Shown: positions 1 through 13,200 of the stretch, piece after piece
How the letters are laid out: every line of letters starts with the position of its first letter
How positions within the stretch are numbered: the first letter of the stretch is position 1
Assembly: GCA_948099385.1 (NCBI GenBank)
Contig: CANUEZ040000179.1
Span: 10,434,001-10,498,000 of the forward strand
DNA length: 64,000 bases
Reading direction: 5' to 3'
DNA from: Fasciola hepatica
Taxonomy: Eukaryota > Platyhelminthes > Trematoda > Plagiorchiida > Fasciolidae
Translations under genes and position numbers: made by a program
Notes under the pieces: model-generated
The model's database searches: none
What the model saw: only the letters and a program-made list of their open reading frames with translations
What the model was told of the DNA's origin: nothing

Positions 1-1080
1 GCGTCGAACTAGGAAATAGTGAAAAGCTACGTGACCTAGATTACGCGGACGACGTTGTCTGCTTGTTCGAATCCACGGAACACGCCCAACGTGCACTAGA
101 TAATCTCGCAAGAGCTGTAATTCCATTCGACTTGCGCCTTGCACCTTCAACGTGTAAGGTGATGTTACAAGACGACGTGAACGATTCCGAGCTTGATGCT
201 CGATGGGGAGGTGCAATCAGTTGTCGACCACTTCACCTACCTCAGCATCAGCGTGACGACGGATGGGAGCACTGTAGTAGAGGTGAGTACGCGGATATCC
301 AAGGCTCGAGAGGCGTACGCTGGACTGAAGCACTTGTGGCGCCGACCTGATATTTCACTGAAGTTGAAAGGTCGTGTATACTGTGCCACTGTGTGTTAAG
401 TTTTGTTGTATAGTTGCGAAACTTGGAGTCTGCGTGCTGAAGATATTCGTCGTCTTGAGGTTTTCGACCATCGATGTTTACGTAGTATGCTAAGATTGGG
501 TGGAATAACCGAGTGAGCAATGATGAGGTCAGAAAGCGAGTATTGGGTACTAATTCAGAGAACGTTCTGTCACAGCGTATGCAGCTTAGTAGACTTCGTT
601 GGTTGGGACACGTGTTACGTATGGCAAACACACGTCTACCATACCGTGTCCTATTCTCCGTTCCTCCTCAGGAGTGGAAAAGACCACGTGGAGGTCAATA
701 GATGACGTAGCAGCGAGGAATGAGAAAATGTACAGTAAACTTAGGAAAAGTATGTGCTTCACCTCTTCGTGGTTGGGGTCCAAAAGATCCGTCTACCAGT
801 TGGCTGGAGAAACTGAAGGATATGGCAGCGAACCGCGAGCAGTGGCGATCGTGTTGTCACTTTCTGTGGAATCAGAGTGACTGATCGATGTGCGTTTGTA
901 CAGTTAGACTGTATATTCCGTGTGTTGGATATTAGGGCATTCTTTCCTTTTCCCACCTATGTAGGTCCACTCCCTGTCCATCTTGTATATTCATACTTTC
1001 TAATTCGGCGTGCAAGATGGTGAGAAAGGCAGTGGTCAGTGGGGCTTGCCCTACTGTTTGACGCTGTACGATGATGATGA
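1..1080 (+). mobile_element. RTE-1 non-LTR retrotransposon, 3' part (RT palm to 3' tail)
   Basis: Decayed 3' third of an RTE-clade retrotransposon, entering from outside the window. The first codons encode the end of the reverse transcriptase palm with the catalytic YADD box at 42-53, followed by the RTE-type C-terminal region (peptides AYAGLKHLWRR near 320 and LRWLGHVLRM near 590). The frame is broken by a shift near 190 and by a stop at about 397-399, so no full protein can be made. The element ends in the 3' terminus gacgctgtac followed by a (GAT)n tail at 1069-1086. Positions 1-1075 are the reverse complement of 9814-10888 with a single mismatch that I can find and no length difference (position p pairs with 10889-p), including the same frameshift and stop. 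Confidence 0.85.
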
Positions 1081-1086
1081 TGATGA

Positions 1087-1405
1087 ATATCGGCTGAGCA
1101 CCGTTGAAAAAGACACGGAGCGCCTCGAAGAACATGCGATCTACAGTCTGCGATACTAGAAGAAAAACTAGGGCATGGTTTGCGCTAAGCTCGCATCCAA
1201 CAGCCACGCATGGTCGGGGATGATCCGTGATATTCATGGGGCCGAATTATTTTCTGGCAGGAAAGAGACATGTAGAAGTAAAGATATCACTGATGATGTG
1301 CATGTGCCAGGGCCTCGGGTCAGCTGAGCGATATAGTTTGTGCGGGGCATAAGTTAGCCCTTATGAAGGACGTTAATGCGCCGGAAATAGATTCGGCTTT
1401 CCAAA
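1087..1405. other. No recognisable gene
   Basis: About 320 bases between the RTE-1 tail and the SINE. There are short open frames only and no protein family I recognise. It probably represents the pre-insertion flank of the RTE copy. Confidence 0.4.
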
Positions 1406-1605
1406 TGGTGGTGGTCGAGTGACTTAGAGCGTCTGCTTACCACCTCTGAGGTCAGAAGTTCGAATCCCTGCCACTACCAGTTACTTTGGCTGTAGACAGT
1501 AACCCATTGTTGTCCGGATCGTTACCATACCTGACATATTAGGATCTCATGTAGTTCTCTGTCACTCCATTCTCAGAGTCTGATTGCCGGTTCGACGGAC
1601 AGACC
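1406..1605 (+). repeat. SINE-1 copy with tRNA-like head
   Basis: The first ~75 bases can be drawn as a tRNA-like cloverleaf: a 7-bp acceptor stem tggtggt/gccacta ending in CCA-like bases, and a box-B sequence gttcgaatccc near 1468-1479. A non-tRNA body with the phrases gttgtccggatcgttaccatacctga and tctgattgccggttcgacgg follows, and is shared with copies at 13840-14115 (- strand), 13617-13750 plus 9755-9810 (- strand, split) and 28300-28490 (+ strand, headless). A tRNA-derived head and a common body in several copies are the hallmark of a SINE. A functional tRNA gene is unlikely because the head is repeated with many substitutions. Confidence 0.75.
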
Positions 1606-1999
1606 GTACAGCGTTCGCGTCACTGACTTCTATTCTGAGCGATGTCTCTCAACGTCTCTAGCCAACGACAATCCTCTTCTTTTGAGCCCCAACCAGGGAG
1701 ACGGGAAGCACCAATCGAAGCCAATGGCGATTAAAGCTTCTTTATGTCTCTACGCCTAGTCATGGCCTGACCACTCATACGCAAACATGTAGTAGAAGAT
1801 CGGGGAATTAGCGACAGATTTTGCCAAAAGAACTATTTTTTTATGCGTAGAGGAGGCCACTATATGAAGGTATGGCCGAACGTCGTCCGCTGTTAACATA
1901 GTGATAACAATAACAACGAACGAGGTGGAGCTTACAGGTGGAAGAACCCCTTAGAAAAGGTAAACACAGGAATACTAAGTTCCCAAGGTATGCTTCAGG
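1606..1999. other. No recognisable gene
   Basis: No coding signal or repeat family recognised between the SINE body and the start of LINE-D similarity. Confidence 0.35.
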
Positions 2000-3940
2000 A
2001 TAATTGTGAAGAAACTTCTTTGAGTTAGACTCGGACCGGTTGACAGAATAGGGACCACAGGTTTTATGGATGGCAGATAGAGAGGGAGACTATATGAGAC
2101 CTGGTGGCGGAATATAAAGGATAAGCTACTAGAACTGACATAATAGCACCTCTGAGGAAAGTCAAAAAAGAGTGCAAGATTCTGGTGAAACAGGGCCGTA
2201 ATATGAACAATCAAAAGGAAGTGAGCAGTGTGGAGTAGGTATAGAAAGGCGTAGACGTATAGAAAGTGGTATGCATGCGGGCAATATCAAAATTGATACG
2301 AAGAGAGAGCTGTACAGAACGCTAAGACCAATTTAAAGGCGCACTCCAGTGTGTAATTGAAAGCTGCACTAAGAAGAACAATGAAGCCAGTGTAGGATGA
2401 GAGGGGAACGGGCATACAACAATGAGGAGAAAGCCAATGTGATGCTCGGGTCTTTTACAGATAGGACCGTGGAGCCCCAGGGATACCGATGGACAACAAT
2501 TTGCACGTCTCACAGATAGCTGATTCCGAGATATCAGGGCAGGAAGTTCAGGACAGCACCGAACAACTGGTAACACCCTAGGCGACGGAGCCGAAAGGAA
2601 TATACCCAGCGATACTGAAACCGACGGGGTGAATACTAGCAGAGCCACTATCGCAACTGTTCAATGCGTCGCTGAAGGAAAAGACTTCCTAAAGATGGGC
2701 TCACCTCAACTGTTATCCTCATTTCCAAAGAGGACGATCATGAGATATGTTCTAAGCATGGGCCAACCAACCTAATCTCAGTGATACTAAAAGTTCTGGA
2801 GTGGATCATCAGTGAGTCGTGCGACAAAGAAAACCACAAGTTGGTGGGGTCGCAGCAGCATGGGTTCGTGTCGCATGGGTCGTGTTTAACGAACCTGATA
2901 TTCCTCTTGGATGAGGTGGTCAGGAGACTAGAGAGGAGAGAACGAGTGGAAGCGTGCTATCGAGTTTTAAAATGCCTTCGATTCAGTAAATCATAGACTA
3001 CTCGCTCAGAAACTAAGGAACTTCAGGCTAGTATCAAGAAAAGAAAGGCGTGGTGTAGAATCTTGGGGATAGACAGTTTCAGGTTTGACTGAAGAGTAAG
3101 CTATCGGGTGTAGGAAGATCATTTTGTGGGACTGCCTCAAGGATCAGTGCTTGGCTCGTTATCGTTTGTGCTGTTTGTAGATGACCTAGAGTCCGCGCCA
3201 TAAATTTGCAGACGATGTGAAGCTGACTGGATCAGCACAAGAAGACATGACACATAAATGGACCTGGATAAAGCATTCCACTAGCAAGTCGAGTGAGATT
3301 TACATCCTAATTTTGTAGAGCAAACATCTCATTTATGGGGGAGGATCACGGCCTAACTGCTGTATGGACCCACTAGGGGAATCAAACGAAACTGGAAAAA
3401 ACCTAAAACCACGCACATCGGTGTCCTGGCTTCGGTTGCTGCCTTAGTTAAAACCCATCTAGAGTATTGTCTAAGCCTGGAGATCAACCATGGTGAAGGA
3501 CACCAAAACTCTCGGGCAGATACAAGGTCACTGCACTAGGTAGTCTCGCCATTGTAGAGTTAGAGTACAAGCATGAGTTGGAACAACTGGGGTTATTTTC
3601 ACTAGGATGGAATAGGGGAGATTTGAGAGGAACCATTAAATCAAATAAAGTTATCACGGAGGCAGCGGGAAATCGTGAACCATTCTTTCAGCCGAGAGAA
3701 AAGGAAACATCTGACAGGGCAAGCGTGGAGACTGAGAAACTAAGATTAAGAAGAATCGGGAACATTTTGTTCGCAGTGAACCAATGCAACAAACTATGAA
3801 ATGCGGTGGTTGAATTCACGCCAGTGAGAGAATTCAAGCGAAGTCTGAACGGGGTATGGAAGGAGATCACGAGAACAGAGAGAAATAAGTCCTACACAGA
3901 CCCGGAAGACGCCTACGCCGGTCTGCGCTTATCTTCTTGA
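2000..3940 (+). mobile_element. LINE-D (CR1/Jockey-like) retrotransposon, decayed RT region
   Basis: A CR1/Jockey-like reverse transcriptase read in all three + frames because of many indels and stops. In order: linker phrase EEKANVMLGSFTDRT near 2430; RT motif region PTNLISVILKVLE near 2760-2800; GSQQHGFVSHGSCLTNL near 2850-2900; KNAFDSVNHRLL after a shift near 2965; LPQGSVLGS near 3128; remnants of the FADD box near 3205; and the C-terminal wall motif EPFFQPREKETS, ending at a TGA at 3938-3940. The catalytic core has frameshifts, so the copy is dead. Further LINE-D pieces lie at 45720-46683, 46858-47142 and 54286-55180. Left boundary approximate. Confidence 0.75.
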
Positions 3941-4389
3941 CACATGGTTGCTATCGGGAGGTCGTAAGCGGTACAGAGGATGAAGGATTGGCGTAAGATA
4001 CCGCTTTCATTTGTCCCGAGCGAAAAAGAAGACACAATAAGTTGGAGGGAGAATCTTCGTCGTGACATGAAACCGGAATTGTAAGCGGGCTTTCCTATTT
4101 GGACGTACGACCGGATGCGAGGTCATTCCCTGATGCTGATGAAGCTTCCGTCGACTGGTTCGCACTAGTTTATAGTCTTTGACGGAGGGCGACTAATCTG
4201 TGGAACGTCTACCGGCATCAGAGGTGGAAGAGAAGAACAACGCTCGGTTCACATGGCGTCTCGACATACAACTCGAGGCATTGTGGAGGAACGCTTTCTG
4301 AGCGTGAACCTACAGAGTCAATGTGAAGAGGCTCACACAAGACGTTTCCCTCTGCTTTCTGACAAGAAGGTTGAAGATTGATCTTCATA
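3941..4389. other. No recognisable gene
   Basis: About 450 bases downstream of LINE-D with no coding or repeat signal that I can name. It may include the LINE-D 3' untranslated end. Confidence 0.35.
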
Positions 4390-4625
4390 TCAGTTCAGTT
4401 CAGCTTCCAGGACTCGATGGCAGTCTGCCTTATCGTTCAGCTTCTTGCACTAGTGAGCTCGTTGATCTCTAGGTGTTTCGATGTTATGAAGAGTCGTCTC
4501 TTCCATATCGAAGCATCGGGAGCTCAGTGGTGCAATAAAACGGGCAATCGGGCATATCACCGGCAAGCTCTGCATGCTCGACTGGTCATGGCTACTGTCT
4601 ATCTTGCGCAAACTGAACTGAACTT
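4390..4625. repeat. Short element bounded by inverted TTCAG-type repeats
   Basis: The segment begins with cagttcagttcag (about 4393-4405) and ends with its reverse complement aactgaactgaac (about 4610-4622). Its right end, read on the - strand (agttcagtttgcgcaagata, then agtagccatgaccagtcgagc), resembles the sequence following the (GTTCA)n tract near 45455-45500 (cagtttgcacaagacaggta, then atggccacggtcaatcgagc). This suggests a dispersed element carrying a TTCAG pentanucleotide end; class unknown. Confidence 0.45.
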
Positions 4626-5571
4626 ATGAAATTCTCCACCAGCTATTGTCAAGAAAGATCTTCACCCTTGCGCAGAACCAACTTACTTTAGTTCTCTCAA
4701 ACCTCGCACTGCTGTTCACCAGTGTTCGTTGTGGTAATGTCCAGTGGAGAAACAAAGAGCAGGAAAATATAAACAGGATAAAGAAACGAGAATTATTCGA
4801 ATGTATAAAGGGTTGGGCTACGACTACGGCACTCTTCGCAGCACTCGAGAGTGTCACCCGTTGTCTCCAGCCATTCGTCGGACGGATATCGTGAACCCCA
4901 ACCAGGGAGCCTACTTTGTGCACAATGTTGAACATGAGAAGGAAAATGGAATGCGTACCGAAAGGATAAACCAGAGGCTATACTACCATAAGCCAAGGAA
5001 AACAAAGAAGTGGAGTGCTGATTTTGGACCCCGGTGAAGTACAGAGTATTTATTATTTACTATATAGCGGAGCAATCCCATGAACACAGCTTTTTGGGAG
5101 TCTCTGTGAAAACTCTGCGGCTGCATATGGCACAATATGGTAATTGGCACCGCAAATATGCTAACTACTTGCGAACCGAATACAATTTCAAATCCCAATC
5201 AAACAAATAATCAACATGTGTCGAAATATGGGCGCAAGTTTCGGAACTTACTTGGCCTTCTCCTTCAATAACTAATCCGACTTTATCCTCCGTGAGATTT
5301 TCTGAGGATTTTTTCTGTTCTTCTTCCTCGCCTTCGTCCTTGTATACTTTTACTTCGTCTGTGCACGCAATCTCCATAGTAGGCCTTGACCACCCATCTA
5401 CAACGGAATACCGCGTATTACTAATTACACACACACATGCATCCAACATCGTACTACAAGCACAGAAATTACCTGCTCCCAGAGTGCTTGTCTCCCGGGT
5501 TCGAATAATAAAGACTAAAACCAAAGTATTTTGTTTGAATCTGTGCGGGTCAGTGCGCCAAATTTGAAGCG
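4626..5571. promoter_or_regulatory. Upstream region of the syntaxin gene; promoter not resolvable
   Basis: The 950 bases before the syntaxin start codon hold no recognised coding sequence or transposon. A promoter and 5' UTR must lie here or further upstream, but I see no convincing TATA or initiator arrangement. A tRNA box-B-like string gggttcgaat occurs near 5500. The start codon context is gaagcgATGG. Whether an upstream noncoding exon or a spliced leader acceptor is used cannot be told from sequence alone. Confidence 0.3.
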
Positions 5572-5780
5572 ATGGCTCACAAGGAGTCAGCTGGACTTGT
5601 CCCGGAAATATTGGCTTCCGAGCAGAGGATTTCTAAGATTAAAAGTGACATAGATAAGTTTGAGCAAGTCTACAATCGAGTGTCGAATGGTTTCGGGAAT
5701 ACAAAGTATCTTAACGATGAATACCACGCAGTCATCGTGTCCACTCGGGATCTTTCTTCACATCTGTCAATCTTACAAAA
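5572..5780 (+). CDS. Syntaxin exon 1 (residues 1-69 and part of 70)
   Basis: Starts at the ATG at 5572 (MAHKESAGLVPEILASEQ) and encodes the first helices of the N-terminal region. It ends before the donor gtgagt at 5781, leaving two bases of the Lys70 codon. No in-frame ATG lies close upstream, and the length matches the start of syntaxin 7-like proteins. Confidence 0.9.
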
Positions 5781-7202
5781 GTGAGTTCCGCTCATACTTT
5801 TGTATTAATCTGGTCCAGTTTTTTCATTTCTGTTGTTTTATTGTGATAATTATTATTGGGGTATAATTACCTGGTTATGTTTGTTGCGGCGTTTCTTATC
5901 ATGAAGGCATTTGGATCGTGCAACGAATGTTTACTATGACCATCCCTGGTCGTCGGAACCTACTTGAAGACAAAGGATCATCAGTAGACTAACCAAAAAA
6001 TAGTCTCGGGCGGCGCTTGTTTTAACGGCGGAGGTTAGGAAACTGGCTGTGGTAATCGAAGCAGGCTTTGAACCAAATAACCTGTGAGAATGCCCTAAAA
6101 AAGCCTCACACGCTGTGAGTTCAGGAAGATCAGGGATCTTGTTTTCAGTGTACAAGACCGACGTGAAAACCCCAATCGTGTCATTGCGTCAAGGTGTCCA
6201 GTCCGTCCCCCTTCTAGGAATATGAAACCCTCCAGCTGTTCACTAGGTGGTTTGGAGATTTCTGGAGAATATGCTGCAGACAAAGGCGAGAGAATTTAAA
6301 CCCATTTTCGTTGGAAAGAAGATTAAGAAGGGATCTACTAGCAATGTTCAAAACTTTTGAAGAGATGGATATGTCAGCCGGACTTGGAGACTCTCCTCAG
6401 ACTTCGGGGGAATGACACACTGCGAGGGCGCATGCTCCAGCTGGCAGAAGTCCGTGTAAGAACAGGAATTTGAAGCCAGTCGTTCTCTGTGTGGCCTGGT
6501 AATGAGTGGATTAAACTAACGGAGGGTATCGGTGAAGGAACGTCGGTGAATGCCTTTAAACGTCGACTAAATAGGGCCTGAATGAGGTTGTTTGGTGAAA
6601 GTGTAGAGATTAGATTCCTCTGTCACTCTTCTTCCTTCCATATTCAAGCTTTTTCCATGACGCAATCGGTCAAACAGACTTGATGAATAACAGCTTGATC
6701 CCGGAGTGAAATCGGACTGGATCCCCGTGGCTGGACTACTCCGAGATTTTCTATCCGACCGTTCCCAGACGCGCACACCAAGAGACGAATCTTCTTAACG
6801 TCAAACCATCCGGATGTCAAGGAGCTCACTAGTGCCAGTAACTGGACGGTCTGGCAGACTGTCGTCAGGTCATAGAAGCTGAACTAAACTGAGCCATGTA
6901 CAGAAAGATTGGCGGACTTACCAGTGTTCTCCCTCGACCGGTGACGAAAGAGAAGGAATTTGACTGACAGTTTCGGTTAGTCATTTGGTCAACTCTCACT
7001 CGACCTTCTCAAAGTGCTGTACGCCTTCCACGTACGATCTAGGGTGGACTACGGGGGGCCAGCTATGTCCCCATGTACGGCGGTAGAAGTGGCAAAGCTG
7101 GAAACAGCTCAGAGATGCGCAACACGTTTGGTTGGGGGACTACGCGGGATCAACTACGAAGGTCCCTTGCAGATTACCGGGTTGTTTGCTTAATCTCGAA
7201 CC

Positions 7203-7271
<69 letters not shown>

Positions 7272-10200
7272 CAGGCGTATCATCCGAGGTGACTTTGGAC
7301 CAGAACCGCGAGTAGAGCTCCCTCTTCGCGCTCACGAACGCACGCGCGTACATTCGCTCACTTAAGAAAACCAGCAGTCGTGGGTCTATCTTTGGTGTAC
7401 CTTCTATCCCGGAGGTTTACCAGCCTATGGAACGCGCGGCTAGCTGAAGTAGTTAAAGAGCCTAATGGCCTGTCGATCACACGACTACTTGGCATCTTTC
7501 TGAGGAGGTGGTGGCTTGTGACTCACGTGTGAGTGTATCTGAGCTGTTGTGATGAGGTTTGAGCGTGAGAGATGCCCTCTCCCTCTACTATAAGGATTGA
7601 AGGATGAATGAGTAAAAAGATATCAGCAACCAATATACCTCTCTTTGAACTCAAAGACGACCTGGCCATGAAAGGACATAACCTGGAACCGAAGAAGCAC
7701 AGAGCACTGCGAAGTATCGAAGGCGATTTCTTACCTTTTATGGTAGGTTATTCATGGAATAAGCTTCCGGAAGAGGTAGTCCACCCTCTTTGTCTAGCAG
7801 TCTAAGGCTTGGTCATCGGTGTTCCCCTACCCGACTTTAAGCCGAAATACCTACGTCATCCATTATTTACACCCATTAAAATTCCTCTTATACATAGCAG
7901 TCACACCTCATCGCCTGTCTCTGACTCTTGCCCTTTCATTTTTTCTGCTGCTTTTATTCTCATTCATTCCAGTTATCTTTCATGGGTCAGACTCCGCTGC
8001 GTTTGCTTCAACCCAGTGTGTTCGTGCTGTGCTCTAGTTTTCAGTTTGTTCTAAGTATGCGTCCCTGTTTTTTCGGAGGTGAACCCTCTGAAATTGAAGC
8101 CGTCAACACCAAAAGAAATATTTTTGCAATCGAAGCATGGTGTGATACTGAGGCTCATTCACGCAAGACTCTGAATTCGTTGGCTGAGCTCTAAGTCCTG
8201 GGGTCCGACTTAACCTGAAGCACAGCCCTGACTGCTGCAGCATACACTTGACCCTTGATGGATGAACGAATGTCATGGCAACGCCACAGATGATTCAGAT
8301 TAGCAAATGCTAAACGAGCTTTATGTTTCCACAAAGACACCTCATCCGACGTCCAACCCCCGGATGAAATACAGTTGCCTAGATAACAAAACTGGTGTAC
8401 TTGGTCAATTGTCTCCACAGATACCGAAAGTTTTGCGTTGGGCCAACCCAGTCCTGCAACAGTATCTTGCACTTTAAAGGTGCAAAACGCATACCGAACA
8501 TTGCTACTCAATCACTCAAGCTGTCTAGGAAGGTTTGCAACTTACCTGGGTCTTCAGTTAGAAAAGCTATGTCGTCCGTATACACGAGGTCTGATATCTT
8601 TCCACCCGGGAAAAGTTCAGTACCACTATCTCCACATGACAAAAGTGCAGTTTCTAGGACCATATCAATCACGAAGTCAAGGAGAGAAAGAGAGAAGGGA
8701 TAATCCTGAAGTACACCATTTATCGTGGTGAACTCGGGTAAAAGGTCACCGTAAGCCCGAACTCGAATTCGGCTATTATTGTAAAGGGATTTTACGATGG
8801 AAATGAGTTTCTCTGGTACACCCTTCAGCAAGAGGCAGCGCCAGAGAACTGTGCGGTCAACTGAGTCGAAGGCCACTTTAAGGTCGAGAAAAACGGAAAT
8901 AATGAGCCTACAGAAGATGTGTCTATGTTCTCAAATTTGTCGAAGACTGGAGATGTGATCAACACAACCTCGACCAGGTCCAAACGCACTTTGACTCTCG
9001 CGCGTGCACTGTTATCGAACGTTAGGTAAGCGGTGGAGAGTAATACCAGAGAATAGTTTGAATGCGTTGCTAACCAGAGTTATTCCCCTGTGGTTTTCAC
9101 AGGAGAACGTGTTACTCTAGTGACGAAAGTTTTACTGCGTATCTACGTCTTTGGTTTGATTGTACGCCATGTTTTGAGGTTGTCTGTGTAAACAAGTCAA
9201 GGTAGCTGGACAATAGATGACAGACCTTTATATTCACCATAGAGAAGTGAACAAAAAAGCGACCCCTGTTGAATTTCTTTCGTGGCCCTAAATTAACGCG
9301 ATGGCGACTGCTACTCGCGCGGAAATTGTTCTTTCGTTAAAAGCATCCTCAGTCTAGTGAGGCAATGGGTCTTCAATACCAAATATCCTGAGTTTTATAA
9401 CAGTCGTGCCGCAATCACAAACGTATTAGTCAGCGCAAAGTCAGAAGACCATAACCTTCAGTTGAGGCTTTACCAGGCTTGCTATTCAACTACAGCCTGA
9501 AACATAAGGGACAGAAATACTGGAAGTTGTCTCTGGAGTTCCTTATCGAACGCGTTGTTATGATCAACAAAGATTTCGTCCGTGGGGTGTCGTTACCCTA
9601 GCCTCACTAATCTTCACGAGCGAGCAGGAGGTTGCATAGACATGGTTTTTTCTTCCAAAACCCATGTTGTTCCGACCCGAATTTTTGGTGACTCCTGGTG
9701 TGTTCACTAACGCAGAAAGCCACTAGGCGGTCCAACGTCTTTTTTCATTGCATACTTGCGCAGGTGTGCAGTGGGCGGGGTATATACCCCATGTCCACGA
9801 AGGCCCACCCGTCATCATCGTACAGCGTCAAACAGTAGGGCAAGCCCCACTGACCACTGCCTTTCTCACCATCTTGCACGCCGAATTAGAAAGTATGAAT
9901 ATACAAGATGGACAGGGAGTGGACCTACATAGGTGGGAAAAGGAAAGAATGCCCTAATATCCAACACACGGAATATACAGTCTAACTGTACAAACGCACA
10001 TCGATCAGTCACTCTGATTCCACAGAAAGTGACAACACGATCGCCACTGCTCGCGGTTCGCTGCCATATCCTTCAGTGTCTCCAGCCAACTGGTAGACGG
10101 ATCTTTTGGACCCCAACCACGAAGAGGTGAAGCACATACTTTTCCTAAGTTTACTGTACATTTTCTCATTCCTCGCTGCTACGTCATCTATTGACCTCCA

Positions 10201-13200
10201 CGTGGTCTTTTCCACTCCTGAGGAGGAACGGAGAATAGGACACGGTATGGTAGACGTGTGTTTGCCATACGTAACACGTGTCCCAACCAACGAAGTCTAC
10301 TAAGCTGCATACGCTGTGACAGAACGTTCTCTGAATTAGTACCCAATACTCGCTTTCTGACCTCATCATTGCTCACTCGGTTATTCCACCCAATCTTAGC
10401 ATACTACGTAAACATCGATGGTCGAAAACCTCAAGACGACGAATATCTTCAGCACGCAGACTCCAAGTTTCGCAACTATACAACAAAACTTAACACACAG
10501 TGGCACAGTATACACGACCTTTCAACTTCAGTGAAATATCAGGTCGGCGCCACAAGTGCTTCAGTCCAGCGTACGCCTCTCGAGCCTTGGATATCCGCGT
10601 ACTCACCTCTACTACAGTGCTCCCATCCGTCGTCACGCTGATGCTGAGGTAGGTGAAGTGGTCGACAACTGATTGCACCTCCCCATCGAGCATCAAGCTC
10701 GGAATCGTTCACGTCGTCTTGTAACATCACCTTACACGTTGAAGGTGCAAGGCGCAAGTCGAATGGAATTACAGCTCTTGCGAGATTATCTAGTGCACGT
10801 TGGGCGTGTTCCGTGGATTCGAACAAGCAGACAACGTCGTCCGCGTAATCTAGGTCACGTAGCTTTTCACTATTTCCTAGTTCGACGCCTACATCCTGAG
10901 GATGTTGCAACGCACTCTCCATTATTTCGTCCATGACGGAGTTGAACAGGAATGGAGACATGGGACATCCCTGTCGAACACCACTGGTCGTTTCGAACAG
11001 ACCGGATAGTTCACCGTAAACTCTAACGCGGCCAGAAGTATGAGAATACAATGATCTCATTAGGTTCACAAACGTCTGGGGCATACCTTTTCGATGAAGA
11101 GCACTGAAAAGCGCTGCTCTATCAACTGAATCGCATGCGCCTTTCGAGTCTAAGAAAATCATTATTGTCGGTCGGCGGTGAGTGTGACGCGTTTCAAGTA
11201 GTCGGCGAAGAGTAGAAATCTAGTCGATGCATCGTCGACCTGGGCGGAATCCTGCCTGCTGTTCGCGGGTGTTCCTCTCGCGAGCCCGTGTAAAACGGTG
11301 CAGCAGAATCGAGGCTAACAATTTGGTGACCATCGGAATTAAGCTAATCCCACGATGATTACTACAGTTATTGCGTATTCTCTTCTTGAAGATGGGAACA
11401 ATCAACGACTCACTTCATATTAACGAAATACGCTCCTCGTTCCAAATGTCACGGAGCAAGACGGTAGGTGATTTTATCAAAACATTTCTACCCAGTTTGG
11501 AAAGAACTGGGGCATCCTTGTCGGGACCGGCAGCTTTCCCCCGCCTTAGTAATCGAGTGCATGACTCTTCTTCAACTTCTGATGGGGGCTCAAGTGATAC
11601 CACCCAAGGAGTCACAGTTGTTGACACGGGAGTGACTACACTATCGTGCGGCCAGCTAAACTGTTCCTTGAAGTATTCGGCTCAACGGTCAAGCCTTTGC
11701 TGTTTCCCATGGATGGGTTCTCCATTTCTATCGCAAATCGTTTCACTGACCCGGATGCGCCGTCCACCTGTGTCACGAATAAGTCTGAACAGTCTTTGAC
11801 TTTTACCTGAAGCAGTTGCCACTTCCATTTCTTCGGCTACCTTGACCCACCAATTTTCGCGATCATTCTTAAGGCTTTGCGTTACTTGCCTTTGTAGATT
11901 TCTCCGCATCTTATTCATCTTCTTACGGTTCGAGAGCTGACGCTTTTGCTCCATTATACTCAGCGACTCTTGCGAGATCCAGTGTCTTTGATGAACCTCG
12001 GATAAAGGACCACAGGCGAAACCTGCTGCAACGTGCATCGCCTGCTTCATATGAACCCAATGCTCATCTACATTACTGTTCGTCGTAGTTCCTAGCGACT
12101 TCTGGATCGCACAAACGTTGCGCGAATAACAGGGTTTGCCGTTTGCGACGATGACCATGGAGATGGAGAGATAATCGCATTAAAACTAATACATGGTCCG
12201 ACTTTACGTACGTGGACCAGTAAGATCTACAGTTCTGAAAAGAACCTCGCCACCAGTAGCTTACTGTGATATGATCAATCTAACTCAAAGTACCTGTAGA
12301 GTTAGAGCGCCATGTCGCTGTGCGACGCGAGCTGTGTCGGAAATTTGTAATAGACAAGAACAATCGATTGTGTGCACAAAACTGAGGAAGTCTATCCCCG
12401 TTATCTGTACGCTCAGCGGGTAAAGCACAACGCCCACCTAAACAGGCTTCGGACACACTGAGTTTGCCAACTTGTGCATTGAAGTCACCAGCTAGCACTA
12501 CAATGTCAGAACCTTTACCGCTGCGAACGAGGGTGGCGAGTTCATCATAGAACTCATCCTTCTGTGCGTCTAAGTTGCAGTCTGTTGGGGCAAACACCGA
12601 GATCACAAACAAGTTGCGCTTAACACAACTATCCTTTCGAACGCTGACTGACCCTTGGGGTCTCACAGCACATAAACGACTGTTAACAGGGATTCAGTCT
12701 AAAAGGGTAGCCTCAGCCTTGTCAGTCAAGACTATCCCTACACCACGGTGACCAACAGCTCTAGCTACTTCGTGTCCTGAGGTGCGCAGTAAATACCTCG
12801 ATGAGATACCAGGAGCAGTTCGTTGGATTACACTGATCGAATTCTGTATACGCGTTTCATTTAAGCAGCAGACATCAATCTTCAGAGAATCTAATGTGAG
12901 GGCTAGGCTCGCCTGCTGACCGGCCTGCATGAGTGTGCGCACGTTGAAAGAGTCGAGATTCAGGGGTTGACGAGGCTTGAGAAAATGTGAGTTACCAGAC
13001 AGAGGATTATTCGCGACACTGTTTGACAATGAACCGTTGCGAGTATCGACCGTGTTATCAGTGGGAGCATTATGGGTGGACAGGTGGGGCAAAAAAAAGG
13101 GGGGGGGTATTGACAGAAGATACAGGTTGAATGAAAGAGAGGGAACTCTGAGCAGTAGCCTTCTTATCACTACCAACCCCGCTCGATGCAATGGGCAGTG

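Noticed and set aside
1406..1482. Candidate functional tRNA gene
   Set aside because: The same head with many substitutions is attached to a repeated body at another site, so it is a SINE head.
7073..7365. Open frames rich in alternating Tyr and Ile
   Set aside because: They translate the (TA)n microsatellite and its LINE flank; no real protein.
9171..9754. Possible exon of a second host gene in syntaxin intron 1
   Set aside because: No frame with motif content or paired splice sites could be supported.
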